DNA of 64,000 nt from Cellulomonas sp. URHD0024 (GCF_000426185.1 NZ_AUEW01000001.1:310001-374000); one strand, 5' to 3'. Positions 34,133 through 43,096 are shown, numbered from the stretch's first letter. The notes: a model not told the origin generated them from the sequence alone. Numbers and translations: made by a program.

Positions 34133-35085
34133 CGCGTCACCTCCTTGAGCACGGACTGCCAGTCGGACAGGAACCGGTCGAGACCGAAGACGCGCAGCGC
34201 GTGCTCGCGTGCTGCGCGCCCGTGCTCGAGCGCGTCCTGCGGGTCGTGCAGCCAGCGACGGGCTGCCTCGACAAGTCGGTCGGGTCGGGCGCTGACGACG
34301 CCGGCCTCGGGTGGTACGGCGTACGGGGCGGCCGTCGTGGCCACCGCCAGGACCGGCAGGCCGAGGGTCATCGCCTCGATCAGCGACAGGCCGAGGCTGG
34401 TCCACCGATAGGGGTGCAGGTACGCCCGGGCCTGCGGCAGCGCGGTGTGGAGCTCGTGCTGCGGCAGGTCGTGCAGGTGGCCGCCCAGCTCCGGCCGGTG
34501 CTCGCGCAGGGCGTCGACCCCCATGCCGTAGACCTCGACCGGCACGCGGGACGCCACGTCGAGCAGCACGTCCGTGCCGGCCACGCGCCAACGCCGCACC
34601 GGTTCGTTGACGACCGCCGCGATGCGCGCGCGCTCCCCGGTGTAGCGGTAGCCGGTATCGGGGATGCCGTGGTCCACGACGGTCGTCGGTGCGCGACCGT
34701 TGTCCCACATCAGGGCGTTGAAGTCGCTGACGTGCGCGATCGGGACGTCGGACCGGTCGGCGAGCGGGTGCCGCGACGCCGCCGCGGGACCGGGCGGCGT
34801 GTTGTGCTCGACGTACACGGCCGGCAGGTCGGTGCCCGGCCGTCGACCGGTCCACCGCTCGACGAGGTCGAGCTCGACGGGACGCTGCAGGACCGCGACG
34901 TCCAGCTCCTCGTCGCGCAGCGCCGCCACCGGCACCTCTCGGGCAGACCGCGGCCAGTCCCAGGTGCGGGCGCGCCCCCGACCGTCCGGCGAGCGTGCGT
35001 CGTCGACCGGGATGACGTACTCGTCGGGACCCTGGACGAACGAGGTCATCCACGAGCCGTGCACGTGCCAGACGAGGATCCTCAT
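34129..35085 (-). CDS. GT4-like glycosyltransferase
   Basis: 318 residues. Starts RILVWHVHGSWMTSFVQG; the second half has VVDHGIPD, VYGMGVDALR, HTALPQARAYLHPYRWTSLG and LIEAMTLGLPVLAVATT, typical of the C-terminal donor domain of GT-B enzymes with an E-x7-E-like motif. It is shorter than the usual 370-400 residues, but the N-terminal half is fully present. Overlaps both neighbours by 4 nt. Donor and acceptor unknown. Confidence 0.85.
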   Translation of the reverse strand: MRILVWHVHGSWMTSFVQGPDEYVIPVDDARSPDGRGRARTWDWPRSAREVPVAALRDEELDVAVLQRPVELDLVERWTGRRPGTDLPAVYVEHNTPPGPAAASRHPLADRSDVPIAHVSDFNALMWDNGRAPTTVVDHGIPDTGYRYTGERARIAAVVNEPVRRWRVAGTDVLLDVASRVPVEVYGMGVDALREHRPELGGHLHDLPQHELHTALPQARAYLHPYRWTSLGLSLIEAMTLGLPVLAVATTAAPYAVPPEAGVVSARPDRLVEAARRWLHDPQDALEHGRAAREHALRVFGLDRFLSDWQSVLKEVTR

Positions 35086-36110
35086 ACGACCGCCTCCCGC
35101 CGGACGCGCCCCGCGAGCCGGTCGACGGCTTCGACGACGGCCTCGGTCGGCACGGAACCGAGGCACGGGTGCCCGACGAGCGGGCAGAGCCTGGCCCGGG
35201 TGTCGGCGCACGCGGCGCCCTGGTCTCCCAGGACCACGTGCGGCACACCGAAGGGCGCCCACCGGTCGGCAGGTACGACGGGGGAGAACAGGGAGACGAC
35301 CGGGGTGCCCACCGCGGCGGCGAGGTGCGCGGGCCCGGTGTTGCCGACCACGACCGCGGCCGCTCCGGCGAGGACGCCCGCGAGCTCCGCCAGGCTGGTC
35401 CGACCGCCCAGGTCGACGGCCGCCGGCGACTGTGCGACGCCCGCGGTGAGGCGGGTGTCCGTCGGTCCACCGGTGACGACGACCTCCCACCCGGCATCGC
35501 ACAGGTCGCGGACGATCTGCCGCGCGTGAGCCGGCGAGGGCGCCCGCGCGGGCACGGACGCCGACGGGTGCACGACGACGTAGGGGCCGGGAGGCACGAG
35601 GGAGCGGACCTCAGGCAGCGGCCGACGCACCGCGAGACGACCGTCGTCGCCCGGGCGCAACCCGCCCCCGGCCGACTCCGCCAGCCGGAGTGCGGCGACG
35701 ACCTCGTGCAGACCCTGCGGGCGAGGGTGCCGGACGTCGAGCAGGCTGCCGGGGTAGTCCTCGCTCGTCGCGACGACGAACGGCACGCCCGCGAGCCGCA
35801 GGACCAGGGCCGCCGGCAGGGGGCTCTGGTGGAACGAGGTGAACACGACGGCCCGGGCGTGCTGAGCGGCGCGCAGCCGGTCGACGAGCGCCTGCACGGC
35901 CACCGGATCGACCGGCGCAGGGGACAGGCCGCTCCACGGTGGGTCGAAGGTCCAGACCGAGCGGACGCCGGGCAGGAGGCTGCCGGCCTGCAGGCCGCCA
36001 GGGGAGACGAGGAGGTCCACCTCGCCGAGCCGACCCAGGGCCCGGATCGCCGGTCCCGTGAGCAGGACGTCACCGTCGGAGTCGAGGCGGACCGCCAGCA
36101 CCCCGCTCAT
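35082..36110 (-). CDS. GT9 (heptosyltransferase family) glycosyltransferase
   Basis: 342 residues from ATG at 36110. VLAVRLDSDGDVLLTGPAIR is the GT9 N-terminus, HPSASVPARAPSPAHARQ the donor loop, and VVVGNTGPAHLAAAVGTPVV the family's conserved motif. The C-terminus holds Cys in CADTRARLCPLVGHPCLG as in many GT9 enzymes. With the GT9 at 29273, this operon has two heptosyltransferase-family enzymes beside the heptose-forming genes. Confidence 0.9.
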   Translation of the reverse strand: MSGVLAVRLDSDGDVLLTGPAIRALGRLGEVDLLVSPGGLQAGSLLPGVRSVWTFDPPWSGLSPAPVDPVAVQALVDRLRAAQHARAVVFTSFHQSPLPAALVLRLAGVPFVVATSEDYPGSLLDVRHPRPQGLHEVVAALRLAESAGGGLRPGDDGRLAVRRPLPEVRSLVPPGPYVVVHPSASVPARAPSPAHARQIVRDLCDAGWEVVVTGGPTDTRLTAGVAQSPAAVDLGGRTSLAELAGVLAGAAAVVVGNTGPAHLAAAVGTPVVSLFSPVVPADRWAPFGVPHVVLGDQGAACADTRARLCPLVGHPCLGSVPTEAVVEAVDRLAGRVRREAVV

Positions 36111-37648
36111 CGGGCACGCTCCGGACCGGGGACGAGCAGCGCGACGGCCTCGCGCAGGTCGGTCGCCACGAGCTCCGCGCACCGGATCTCCTCGGGTCGG
36201 GTCGCGGGCGTGGGTACGAGCACGGCCCGTGCACCGGCGGCGAGCGCGGCGCCCACGTCGTCACCGATGTCGCCGACGACGCCGACCTCCCACGGGGACA
36301 GCCCGAGCTCGTGCGCTGCCCGGAGCACCATCCCGGCCGCCGGCTTGCGGCACGGGCAGCACGACTCAGGCCCGTGCGGGCACACCTGCACGCTGGCGAA
36401 GGGGCCGACGAGCTCCGCCAGCCGGTCGTTCACGGCGTCGACCTGCGCCCTGCTGATCAGGCCCCGCGCCACCCCCGACTGGTTGGTGATGAGGCCGACG
36501 GCGACGCGTTCCCGACGCAGGTGGTCGAGGCACTCCTGCGCCCCGTCGACCGGCTCGACCCGATCGGGGTCACCGTTGTACGGCACGTCTGTGACGAGCG
36601 TCCCGTCGCGGTCGAACAGCACGGCCCGGACGGCGGGCCGCCAGGGCGCTGCTCCCCGGTGCGTGACGACGCCCCGGAGCCGGTGCGCGACCGCGGCGAA
36701 CGGGATGAGGACGCTCGTCCACGCCATCCGACGCCACTCGGCCGGGGCCCCCGGCTCGCCCGGGTGCGGGCCGGGCAGGATGCGGCGCACCGCGAAGTCG
36801 GTGGTCAGGACCGTCCACGTCGCCAGTGCGACCGCAGCGGGGCGTCGCTTGCCTGCGAGCGCCAGGATCGTGCCGGTCGCCGACGCGACGACCGTCGCCA
36901 CGTGCCACGGGAACCGTCCCCGTCCGGTCTCGGCCCGCTCGCGCCACCGGCGTCCGTGCAGCGCCCGCATCAGGGCGTCGTCCCGGGCCCCGGCCTGCAC
37001 CCGGACGCTGACCCGGTCCTGCGCGGGACGGACAGGGTGGTGGGTGGTGCGCGAGCCCTTGACGAGGGTCCAGCCCGCGGCACGCAGCCGCAGCGCCAGG
37101 TCGGCGTCCTCGCGGTAGGCCCGCGGGAACCTCTCGTCGAACCCGTGGACCTCCTGCAGCGCAGTGCGCCGGAAGGCCATGTCCGCGGTCGCCCATCGCG
37201 CCCGCTCGAGCCCGGCCGTGCTCCGTTCCCAGTCGGTGGGCCGGCGGTCCTGGGGAAGCGGCACGTGCAGGCGCGCCTGCGTCGCGGCCACCTGCAGCTC
37301 CGCGTCGGCCGCGGTCAGGTCGTCGACGAACGCCCGAGCCCACCCGGGGGGAAGCACCACGTCGTCGTCGAGGAACGCGACCCAGCTCTGACTCGTCGCC
37401 CGCCACCCGGCGTTGCGGGCGGCCGCCGGGCCGCGCCCCCCGGTGCGCACGACGCGAGTCGGCCAGGGCAGCGCCGGCGGCACCAGCGGCCGGGTCGCCG
37501 TGAGCGGGCGGTCGTCGCAGATCACGACGGACGCGGGTCCCGGTGCGGTCGGCGACCAGTCCTGCCCCACGAGGCTCTCGAGCAGCACGTCGAGCGACGG
37601 TCGTCCCACCGTGGGGACGACCACCGACCAGGACGGTGCCGGCGTCAC
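36107..37648 (-). CDS. GT2 glycosyltransferase fused to GmhB-type heptose bisphosphatase
   Basis: 513 residues from GTG at 37648. 1-330: GT2 domain (WSVVVPTVGRPS; GGRGPAAARNAGW; FLDDDVVLPPGW with the metal-binding Asp cluster; DERFPRAYREDADLALRLRA) plus a membrane-like segment near 250-285. 340-513: HAD phosphatase of the GmhB/HisB-N type (VLFDRDGTLVTDVPYNGDP; LITNQSGVARG; a Cys-His zinc loop CPHGPESCCPC at 423-433; KPAAGM; VVGDIGDD). GmhB removes the C7 phosphate from heptose 1,7-bisphosphate, the step missing from the GmhA-HldE fusion. Both ends overlap neighbours by 4 nt. Confidence 0.92.
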   Translation of the reverse strand: MTPAPSWSVVVPTVGRPSLDVLLESLVGQDWSPTAPGPASVVICDDRPLTATRPLVPPALPWPTRVVRTGGRGPAAARNAGWRATSQSWVAFLDDDVVLPPGWARAFVDDLTAADAELQVAATQARLHVPLPQDRRPTDWERSTAGLERARWATADMAFRRTALQEVHGFDERFPRAYREDADLALRLRAAGWTLVKGSRTTHHPVRPAQDRVSVRVQAGARDDALMRALHGRRWRERAETGRGRFPWHVATVVASATGTILALAGKRRPAAVALATWTVLTTDFAVRRILPGPHPGEPGAPAEWRRMAWTSVLIPFAAVAHRLRGVVTHRGAAPWRPAVRAVLFDRDGTLVTDVPYNGDPDRVEPVDGAQECLDHLRRERVAVGLITNQSGVARGLISRAQVDAVNDRLAELVGPFASVQVCPHGPESCCPCRKPAAGMVLRAAHELGLSPWEVGVVGDIGDDVGAALAAGARAVLVPTPATRPEEIRCAELVATDLREAVALLVPGPERAR

Positions 37649-39297
37649 TGGCTCGGGCCCCGGAAGAGGTCGGCGCGCCGGACCAGGTGCGGGCCGAGCA
37701 CGAGCAGGTCGACCGGTGCGGACCCGAACAGCTCGAGCGCGTCCCGTGGGTCGTCGACCATGGGCCGGCCGGCGGTGTTGAGGCTGGTGTTGATCACGAC
37801 GGGCAGTCCGGTGCGGTCGCGGAACGCCTCGATGGCGGCACCCAGCCGGGGTAGCTGTACCGGGTCGACCGTCTGGATCCGGGCCGTCCCGTCGACGTGC
37901 ACCGCGGCGGGGATGCGGTCGCGCCACTCAGGTGCCACCTGGTGCACGAACAGCATGTACGGGCTGGGCAGCGGACCGTCCGAGAAGATCTCCTCCGCGT
38001 GGTCGAGGAGCACCATCGGGGCGACCGGGCGGAACTGCTCGCGACCCTTGACGTCGTTGAGCCGCTCGAGGTTCTCGGCGTGACCGGGGTGGGCGAGCAG
38101 CGAACGGTGCCCGAGCGCGCGCGGCCCGAACTCGCTGCGCCCGTCGAACCAGGCGACGACCCCGTCCGCGGCGAGCACGTCCGCCACCTCGCCGGCGTGG
38201 TCCCGTGGCGTCGTGAACGGCACGGCCGCCGCGCGCAGCCACTGCGCGAGGGCCTCGTCGTCCCATGCCCGCCCCAACGCTGCGTCCGGCATCGGCCGCG
38301 GCGCGTCGCCGAGCTCGGCCGCGAGCTGCATGGCCGCGCCGAGCGAGGTGCCGGCATCGCCGGCAGCAGGCTGCACCCAGACCTCCTCGAACCCGCTGTC
38401 CCGCCAGATCCGCGAGTTGGCCACGCAGTTGAGCGCGACGCCGCCGGCCAGGGTCAGCACCCGGTCGCCCGTCCGGTCGTGCAGCCACCGCGCCAGCTCG
38501 ACGAGGACCTCCTCGAGGCGCGCCTGGACGGAGCAGGCCAGGTCGGCGTGGCTCCCGCCCCACGTGCCGTCGTCCACCCGCCGGGGTGCCCACCGGTCCC
38601 AGTCGAGCGGCTCGGCGACGAATCCGCCGTCGCCGGTCGCGTAGACGAGCGGTCGCAGCTCGTCGAGGAAGGCCGGCGTGCCGTACGACGCGAGCGCCAT
38701 GACCTTGTACTCGTCGCTCGACCTCAGGAAGCCGAGGTGCTCGGTCAGCGACTCGTACAGGAGCCCCAGCGAGTTCGGCAGCTCCTGGGTCGCCAGCACG
38801 TCGAGGCGACCGCCGGTGTACCGCCCGGCAAGGTGCGACGCGCGTTCGCCGCGACCGTCGAGCACGAGGACGCTGCTCTCGTCGAAGGGGGAGGCGAGCG
38901 CCGCCGAGGCTGCGTGCGCCACATGGTGCGGCACGTACCGCACGATCGACGGGTCGATCCCGGGAAGCGACGTGGCAAGGAACCCGGGGAAGCGTTCGGC
39001 GTACGTCGTGCGCAGGTAGTCCCAGGGGTCGTCGAGGCCCAGGTCCTCGGCGTTCTTGGCCAGGGCCGGGTCCCAGCTGTAGGCGACCGCGTGCAGGTCC
39101 TCCGGCTGCATCCCCGCCTGCGCCAGGCACCAGCGCATGGACAGCTCGGGAAGCTCCCACGCGGAGAACGGGACCGGTCGCTTGCCGTGCTTGCGCCGGC
39201 TGAACCGCTCCTCTTCCGCGGCGGCGACGACCTCGCCGTCGATGACGAGGGCGGCGGACGGGTCGTGGTAGATCGCGTTGATACCCAGGACGCGCAT
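37645..39297 (-). CDS. carbamoyltransferase (NodU/CmcH family)
   Basis: 550 residues. First gene of the heptose operon. Transfers a carbamoyl group from carbamoyl phosphate, via carbamoyl-AMP, to a sugar hydroxyl. N-terminal Kae1-like domain: MRVLGINAIYHDPSA, EEERFSRRKHGKRP, PHHVAHAASA with the metal-binding histidines and LTLAGGVALNCVANSRI; C-terminal domain: GRSEFGPRALGHRS, FRPVAPMVL and VINTSLNTAGRPMV. The ATG at 39297 gives the conserved N-terminus; an ATG at 39315 is also in frame and neither has a strong ribosome-binding site. Suggests a carbamoylated sugar in the product. Confidence 0.93.
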   Translation of the reverse strand: MRVLGINAIYHDPSAALVIDGEVVAAAEEERFSRRKHGKRPVPFSAWELPELSMRWCLAQAGMQPEDLHAVAYSWDPALAKNAEDLGLDDPWDYLRTTYAERFPGFLATSLPGIDPSIVRYVPHHVAHAASAALASPFDESSVLVLDGRGERASHLAGRYTGGRLDVLATQELPNSLGLLYESLTEHLGFLRSSDEYKVMALASYGTPAFLDELRPLVYATGDGGFVAEPLDWDRWAPRRVDDGTWGGSHADLACSVQARLEEVLVELARWLHDRTGDRVLTLAGGVALNCVANSRIWRDSGFEEVWVQPAAGDAGTSLGAAMQLAAELGDAPRPMPDAALGRAWDDEALAQWLRAAAVPFTTPRDHAGEVADVLAADGVVAWFDGRSEFGPRALGHRSLLAHPGHAENLERLNDVKGREQFRPVAPMVLLDHAEEIFSDGPLPSPYMLFVHQVAPEWRDRIPAAVHVDGTARIQTVDPVQLPRLGAAIEAFRDRTGLPVVINTSLNTAGRPMVDDPRDALELFGSAPVDLLVLGPHLVRRADLFRGPSQ

Positions 39298-39453
39298 GAG
39301 TGGCAGACCAATCATCGGTGGTCCAGAGTCGTGCGTGTTCTGCACACGATGAGTGGTGCTCGGTTCTCGGCGCCTCTGCTGGCCACTGTGAAGCACTTCT
39401 CCGAGAGCCGCACTTCGAACCGCTTCTCCCCGACGGAAGATCGGAGCAGTCCC

Positions 39454-40935
39454 GTGCCCGCACCCTCAGCGCTCGACCGGACAGGCTCGGTCGCGACGAA
39501 CCGGCTCGCCGTGCACTACGCCGCGGGCCGGACGTCGTCCGCACGCGGCACCCGCACCGTGCCGCGGCGCGACCCCGTGACGGGCCTGCCGGCGCTCGAC
39601 GTCGTACCGGCGACGCCCGACGAGGTGGCGGAGGCCGTCGCGGCGGCCGACGGCGCCCGCCTGCAGTGGCGAAGGACACCCCCGGCCGCGCGAGCCACGG
39701 CGTTGCGGGACGCCGCCGCGGCCGTCCGGGCGGGCGCGGAGGAGCTCGGCGACGAGCTCTGCCGCGCGACCGGGCGCCTGCTGTCGCAGTCGGTCGAGTC
39801 GGCGCTCGTCGCGGCAGACCTCCTCGACGAGGCGGCGACGACGGGTCTGGGCGCCGGCGGCCGGGTGCTCGCCGGAGGCTGGTCGGCGCTCGATGTGGTC
39901 CGGCGGGAGCCGCACGGCGTCGTGGCCGTCATCACGCCCTGGAACGATCCGTACCCGGCAGCGGCCGGCCTCCTCGCGGCGGCGCTGATCACCGGCAACA
40001 CCGTCGTGCACAAGCCGTCCGAGCGCAGTGCGGTTCCCGGCTGGAGGTTGGCCAGCCTGGTCGCCGCCCACCTGCCGAGCGGCGTCCTCAACGTCGTCAA
40101 CGGGGACGCACCGACGGGTGAGGCCCTCGTCGCGGACGCTCGCGTGGCTCTGGTCGCGCAGGTCGGCAGCACGGCGACGGGCCGCAGGATCGCGTCCGTC
40201 GTGGGCGCCCGCGGCGCTCGGGTGATCCGGGAGAACGGCGGGAAGGACCCGCTGCTCGTCGACGACGGGGTGGACCCGGCCTGGGCGGCCCGTCAGATCG
40301 CGACCGGGGCGTTCACCAACACCGGCCAGCTGTGCACGTCGGTCGAGCGGGTCTACCTCCACGAGGCCGTCGCGGATGCCGTCCTCGCGGAGCTCGTGAG
40401 CATCTGCGCCACGTTCGAGGTCGGCGACCCGACCGAGAGCACGACGGAGCTGGGTCCGCTGGTCGACGACGAGCAGCTGGCCGTCGTGCAGCGGCACGTG
40501 GACCAGGCGGTCGCGGCGGGTGCACGGGTGCTGGCCGGTGGCCGGCGGCTCGACCGCGCCGGCTCCTTCTACCCGCCGACCGTCCTCGACGGGTGCACGC
40601 CGGAGATGGACGTGATGACAGAGGAGACCTTCGGACCCGTGGCCGCCGTGACCCGGGTGCCGGACTTCGACCGCGGTCTGGAGCTCGCCGGACGCGGACG
40701 GTACGGATTGGCGGCCACGGTCCTGACCCCCGACCTCGACCACGCCCTGCGCGCGGCGGACGAGCTCGAGGTGGGCACGGTGAAGGTCAACGCGGTGTTC
40801 GGGGGAGCCCCCGGCGGCTCAGCCGACCCCCGCCGGGACAGCGGCGCGGGTGCCGGGTACGGTCCGGACCTCCTGGACGCGATGACGGTGCTCAAGGCCG
40901 TGCACGTGGAGGCGTGCCCGCCGGTCGTCGGCTGA
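39454..40935 (+). CDS. aldehyde dehydrogenase family protein
   Basis: 493 residues from GTG at 39454 (GGAG six bases upstream). NAD(P)-dependent oxidation of an aldehyde to an acid, of the succinate-semialdehyde/benzaldehyde type. Motifs: VVAVITPWNDPYP, VHKPSERS, the Rossmann region VAQVGSTATGRRI, RENGGKDPLLV with the catalytic Glu, FTNTGQLCTSVERVY with the nucleophilic Cys, and EETFGPVAAV. Convergent with the hydrolase at 40892 (44-bp overlap). Divergent from the heptose operon, so a shared promoter region lies at 39298-39453. Substrate unknown. Confidence 0.92.
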   Translation: MPAPSALDRTGSVATNRLAVHYAAGRTSSARGTRTVPRRDPVTGLPALDVVPATPDEVAEAVAAADGARLQWRRTPPAARATALRDAAAAVRAGAEELGDELCRATGRLLSQSVESALVAADLLDEAATTGLGAGGRVLAGGWSALDVVRREPHGVVAVITPWNDPYPAAAGLLAAALITGNTVVHKPSERSAVPGWRLASLVAAHLPSGVLNVVNGDAPTGEALVADARVALVAQVGSTATGRRIASVVGARGARVIRENGGKDPLLVDDGVDPAWAARQIATGAFTNTGQLCTSVERVYLHEAVADAVLAELVSICATFEVGDPTESTTELGPLVDDEQLAVVQRHVDQAVAAGARVLAGGRRLDRAGSFYPPTVLDGCTPEMDVMTEETFGPVAAVTRVPDFDRGLELAGRGRYGLAATVLTPDLDHALRAADELEVGTVKVNAVFGGAPGGSADPRRDSGAGAGYGPDLLDAMTVLKAVHVEACPPVVG

Positions 40936-41674
40936 GCGGCGGGGACGCGCAGGACCGGCTCTCCACCAGCTCACCGATCGCCGCGGCCGTGCGCTGCGGA
41001 TCGGTGTGCTGCACGAGGTGACGAGCCCCGGGCACCTCGACCAGGCGGCCGTTGCCGGCGGCCCCCGAGACCCTCGCTGCCCAGGCGCCGCGGGCGACCG
41101 GATCTCGTGACCCCCTCACCACCAGGACCGGGCACCGGACGTGACGAACCGCGTCGAGCAGCGGATAGGTGAGCATGGCCGGCAGCTCTGCGACGTACCA
41201 GCGTGGTCCGCACCGCAGGAAGTCGGCGAGCAGGAGTGCGTTCCCCGAGACCGGCTCGCGCACGGCATCCCGGCACAGGTCGCGCGCCTGGGTGAGCGCC
41301 GTCGCGCGGTCCGGGTCGGTGACAGGGCCCAGGAGGACCACGTGGCTGACGAGCTCCGGCCGGACCAGGGCCAGCGCGACCGCGACCTGGACGCCCATCG
41401 AGTGGCCCACCACCACGGCCCGCCGGCCCCCGAGGTCGTCCAGGCGGTCGCCCAGAGCGCTGGCCAGCTGCTCGATCGACAGGGCTCTGCGCGGCCGGGG
41501 CGACCCGCCGAAGCCGGGCAGGTCGACGGCGTGCGTGTCCCCGCGACCCGCCAGCTCGTGCTGCAACCGGCGGAAGTAGCGGTGCGAGGCGCCGATGCCG
41601 TGGACGAGCACGAACACCGGCGGCTCGTGGTGCGGGCCGACGTGCTGCAGGGTGTGCACCCTGACGTGGTTCAC
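40892..41674 (-). CDS. alpha/beta-fold hydrolase
   Basis: 260 residues from GTG at 41674. FVLVHGIGASHRYF (oxyanion region), VDLPGFGGSPRP, VVVGHSMGVQVAV with the nucleophile Ser in GHSMG, and an acid/His pair in VVRGSRDPVA and ARHLVQ. Typical lipase/esterase/haloperoxidase-like hydrolase; substrate cannot be read. Overlaps the aldehyde dehydrogenase tail on the other strand by 44 bp. Confidence 0.9.
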   Translation of the reverse strand: MNHVRVHTLQHVGPHHEPPVFVLVHGIGASHRYFRRLQHELAGRGDTHAVDLPGFGGSPRPRRALSIEQLASALGDRLDDLGGRRAVVVGHSMGVQVAVALALVRPELVSHVVLLGPVTDPDRATALTQARDLCRDAVREPVSGNALLLADFLRCGPRWYVAELPAMLTYPLLDAVRHVRCPVLVVRGSRDPVARGAWAARVSGAAGNGRLVEVPGARHLVQHTDPQRTAAAIGELVESRSCASPPLSRRPAGTPPRARP

Positions 41675-41866
41675 GGGCGGATCCGTTCCCTTCAGGAGTC
41701 GGGGCGCCTGCTCCACCCTCGTCGAGCATGGCCGACGGGAACGGCGTTGCGCGAGCGCGCCCTCGTCGTCACCGCGACCGCGTGCGGCCCGACGCGACGT
41801 GGCGCACGATGGCGACGCGGGTGAAGCAGGCGACCGCGACCAGCGTGACAGTGGTGGTGGTGAAAC

Positions 41867-42049
41867 ATGGGAATCGACGACCTCAAGAACAAGGCCTCCG
41901 ACGCTCTCGACAGCGACAAGGGTGAGAAGGCGAGCGACGCGGGTCTGGACAAGGCGAGCGACGCGGCCTCGTCGGCAACCGGCGGCTCGCACGACGAGCA
42001 GATCAGCCGGGTCGAGAAGTCGGCCGACGAGCACGTCGGCACCGACTGA
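41867..42049 (+). CDS. MT0933/Rv0909-like antitoxin-type small protein
   Basis: 60 residues. MGIDDLKNKASDALDSDKGE followed by a Lys/Asp/Ser-rich amphipathic repeat with two K-A-S-D-A units and a C-terminal helix (RVEKSADEHVG) match the MT0933-like family annotated as antitoxins in actinobacteria. No toxin gene (for example an Rv0910-type cyclase-like protein) is next to it, so an antitoxin role here is doubtful; a stress or hydrophilin-like role fits the neighbourhood equally well. Confidence 0.75.
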   Translation: MGIDDLKNKASDALDSDKGEKASDAGLDKASDAASSATGGSHDEQISRVEKSADEHVGTD

Positions 42050-42064
42050 CCGGCGGCCGGGCGC

Positions 42065-42193
42065 ATGAGCGAGACCACTGACGACGGGCCGACCACTCCT
42101 GCCGGAGACGGCACCGGCCCCGACGAGAGCGAGCTCGACCCCGCCAAGACCGGCTCCGACCACTCGCAGGACGAGCGCGGCGACGCCGGCTGA
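42065..42193 (+). CDS. small acidic disordered protein, 42 aa
   Basis: 42 residues, rich in Asp, Glu, Gly, Thr and Pro. It begins 15 bp after the MT0933-like gene with no strong ribosome-binding site but consistent composition, and ends at a hairpin. One of a set of small acidic proteins in the window. Too short to assign by family. Confidence 0.5.
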   Translation: MSETTDDGPTTPAGDGTGPDESELDPAKTGSDHSQDERGDAG

Positions 42194-42197
42194 CCGC

Positions 42198-42214
42198 GAC
42201 GAGCACTGCTCGTC
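42198..42214. terminator. short hairpin between convergent genes
   Basis: GACGAG-CACTG-CTCGTC: 6-bp stem, 5-nt loop, between the stops at 42193 and 42213. Weak terminator candidate. Confidence 0.4.
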
Positions 42215-42956
42215 AGTGCGCGCCCACCCGGCGCGCCTGCTCGACGGCGGACGCCACCCCGTCGGTCCAGGGCTCACCGTGCCCGGGCAGGACGGTGGTG
42301 GCGCCCGTCGCGGCCAGCGGCTCGAGCGACGCCAGCGCCAGGGCGCTGTCCGCCGTCGCCGCACCCGCGACGATCTGCGGTCCCGGCACGCCGGTGTACG
42401 GGTCGAGGGTGACGAGCGCGTCGCCGCTGAGCACCACGTCGCGGTCGGGCAGGTGCAGCGCGCAGTGCCCGGCGGTGTGACCGGGCGTCGGGACCACGAC
42501 GGGCCGTCCGGGGACGTCCACCGGACCCCCCTGCGGCAGTGCCTGCAGGCCACGGACCCCCGGCACCCGCAGGGCGCCCGCCGCCGCCATGGAGCCGAGG
42601 ATCCGCAGCGCGCGCGGATGGCGGATCGGGTAGATGGCCCGGGGGTTCTCGTGCGCGTAGCGGTACGGGTGCTCGGCGAGGACGAAGTCGTGCGGGTGCG
42701 CCCAGACCGGGACGCCCAGGTGCGCCTGGACGCGCGCCGCGACCCCGGTGTGGTCGAAGTGGGCGTGGGTCAGGACGAGCGCGGCGACGTCCTGGGGGCG
42801 CAGCGCGCGCTCGCGCAACGCCCCGGCGAGCAGGGGCCAGATCGCCGGGAGCCCGGCATCGACGATGAGTACTCGCCCGTCGTCCTCGACCAGATAGCAG
42901 TTCACGAACGCGTGCCCGAGACGGTAGACGCGATCGGCGACCTCGGAGGTGATCAT
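42213..42956 (-). CDS. MBL-fold metallo-hydrolase
   Basis: 247 residues. Zinc-dependent hydrolase of the metallo-beta-lactamase/glyoxalase II superfamily: VLTHAHFDHTGVA carries the HxHxDH motif, TPGHTAGHCALHL the next His ligand, VVLSGDAL the bridging Asp, and VLPGHGEPW the last His. Starts directly with the beta-sandwich, no signal peptide. Could be a hydroxyacylglutathione-like or lactonase-like enzyme; the substrate is not evident. Confidence 0.92.
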   Translation of the reverse strand: MITSEVADRVYRLGHAFVNCYLVEDDGRVLIVDAGLPAIWPLLAGALRERALRPQDVAALVLTHAHFDHTGVAARVQAHLGVPVWAHPHDFVLAEHPYRYAHENPRAIYPIRHPRALRILGSMAAAGALRVPGVRGLQALPQGGPVDVPGRPVVVPTPGHTAGHCALHLPDRDVVLSGDALVTLDPYTGVPGPQIVAGAATADSALALASLEPLAATGATTVLPGHGEPWTDGVASAVEQARRVGAH

Positions 42957-43096
42957 CGGTGCTCCGGACGGCTGTCGTGGGACCGCACGCCTCCGAACGG
43001 GTCTGACCGATCATCGCGCGCACCACGTGTGTGTCAAACGCAGCGTCGGTCGTCCCGGCGGATGCGCCCCGACGGGCGGTCGCGCATCCTGGGGCG

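Noticed and set aside
41867..42049. Toxin-antitoxin module
   Set aside because: The MT0933-like protein has no adjacent toxin; neighbours are a hydrolase and a small acidic ORF.
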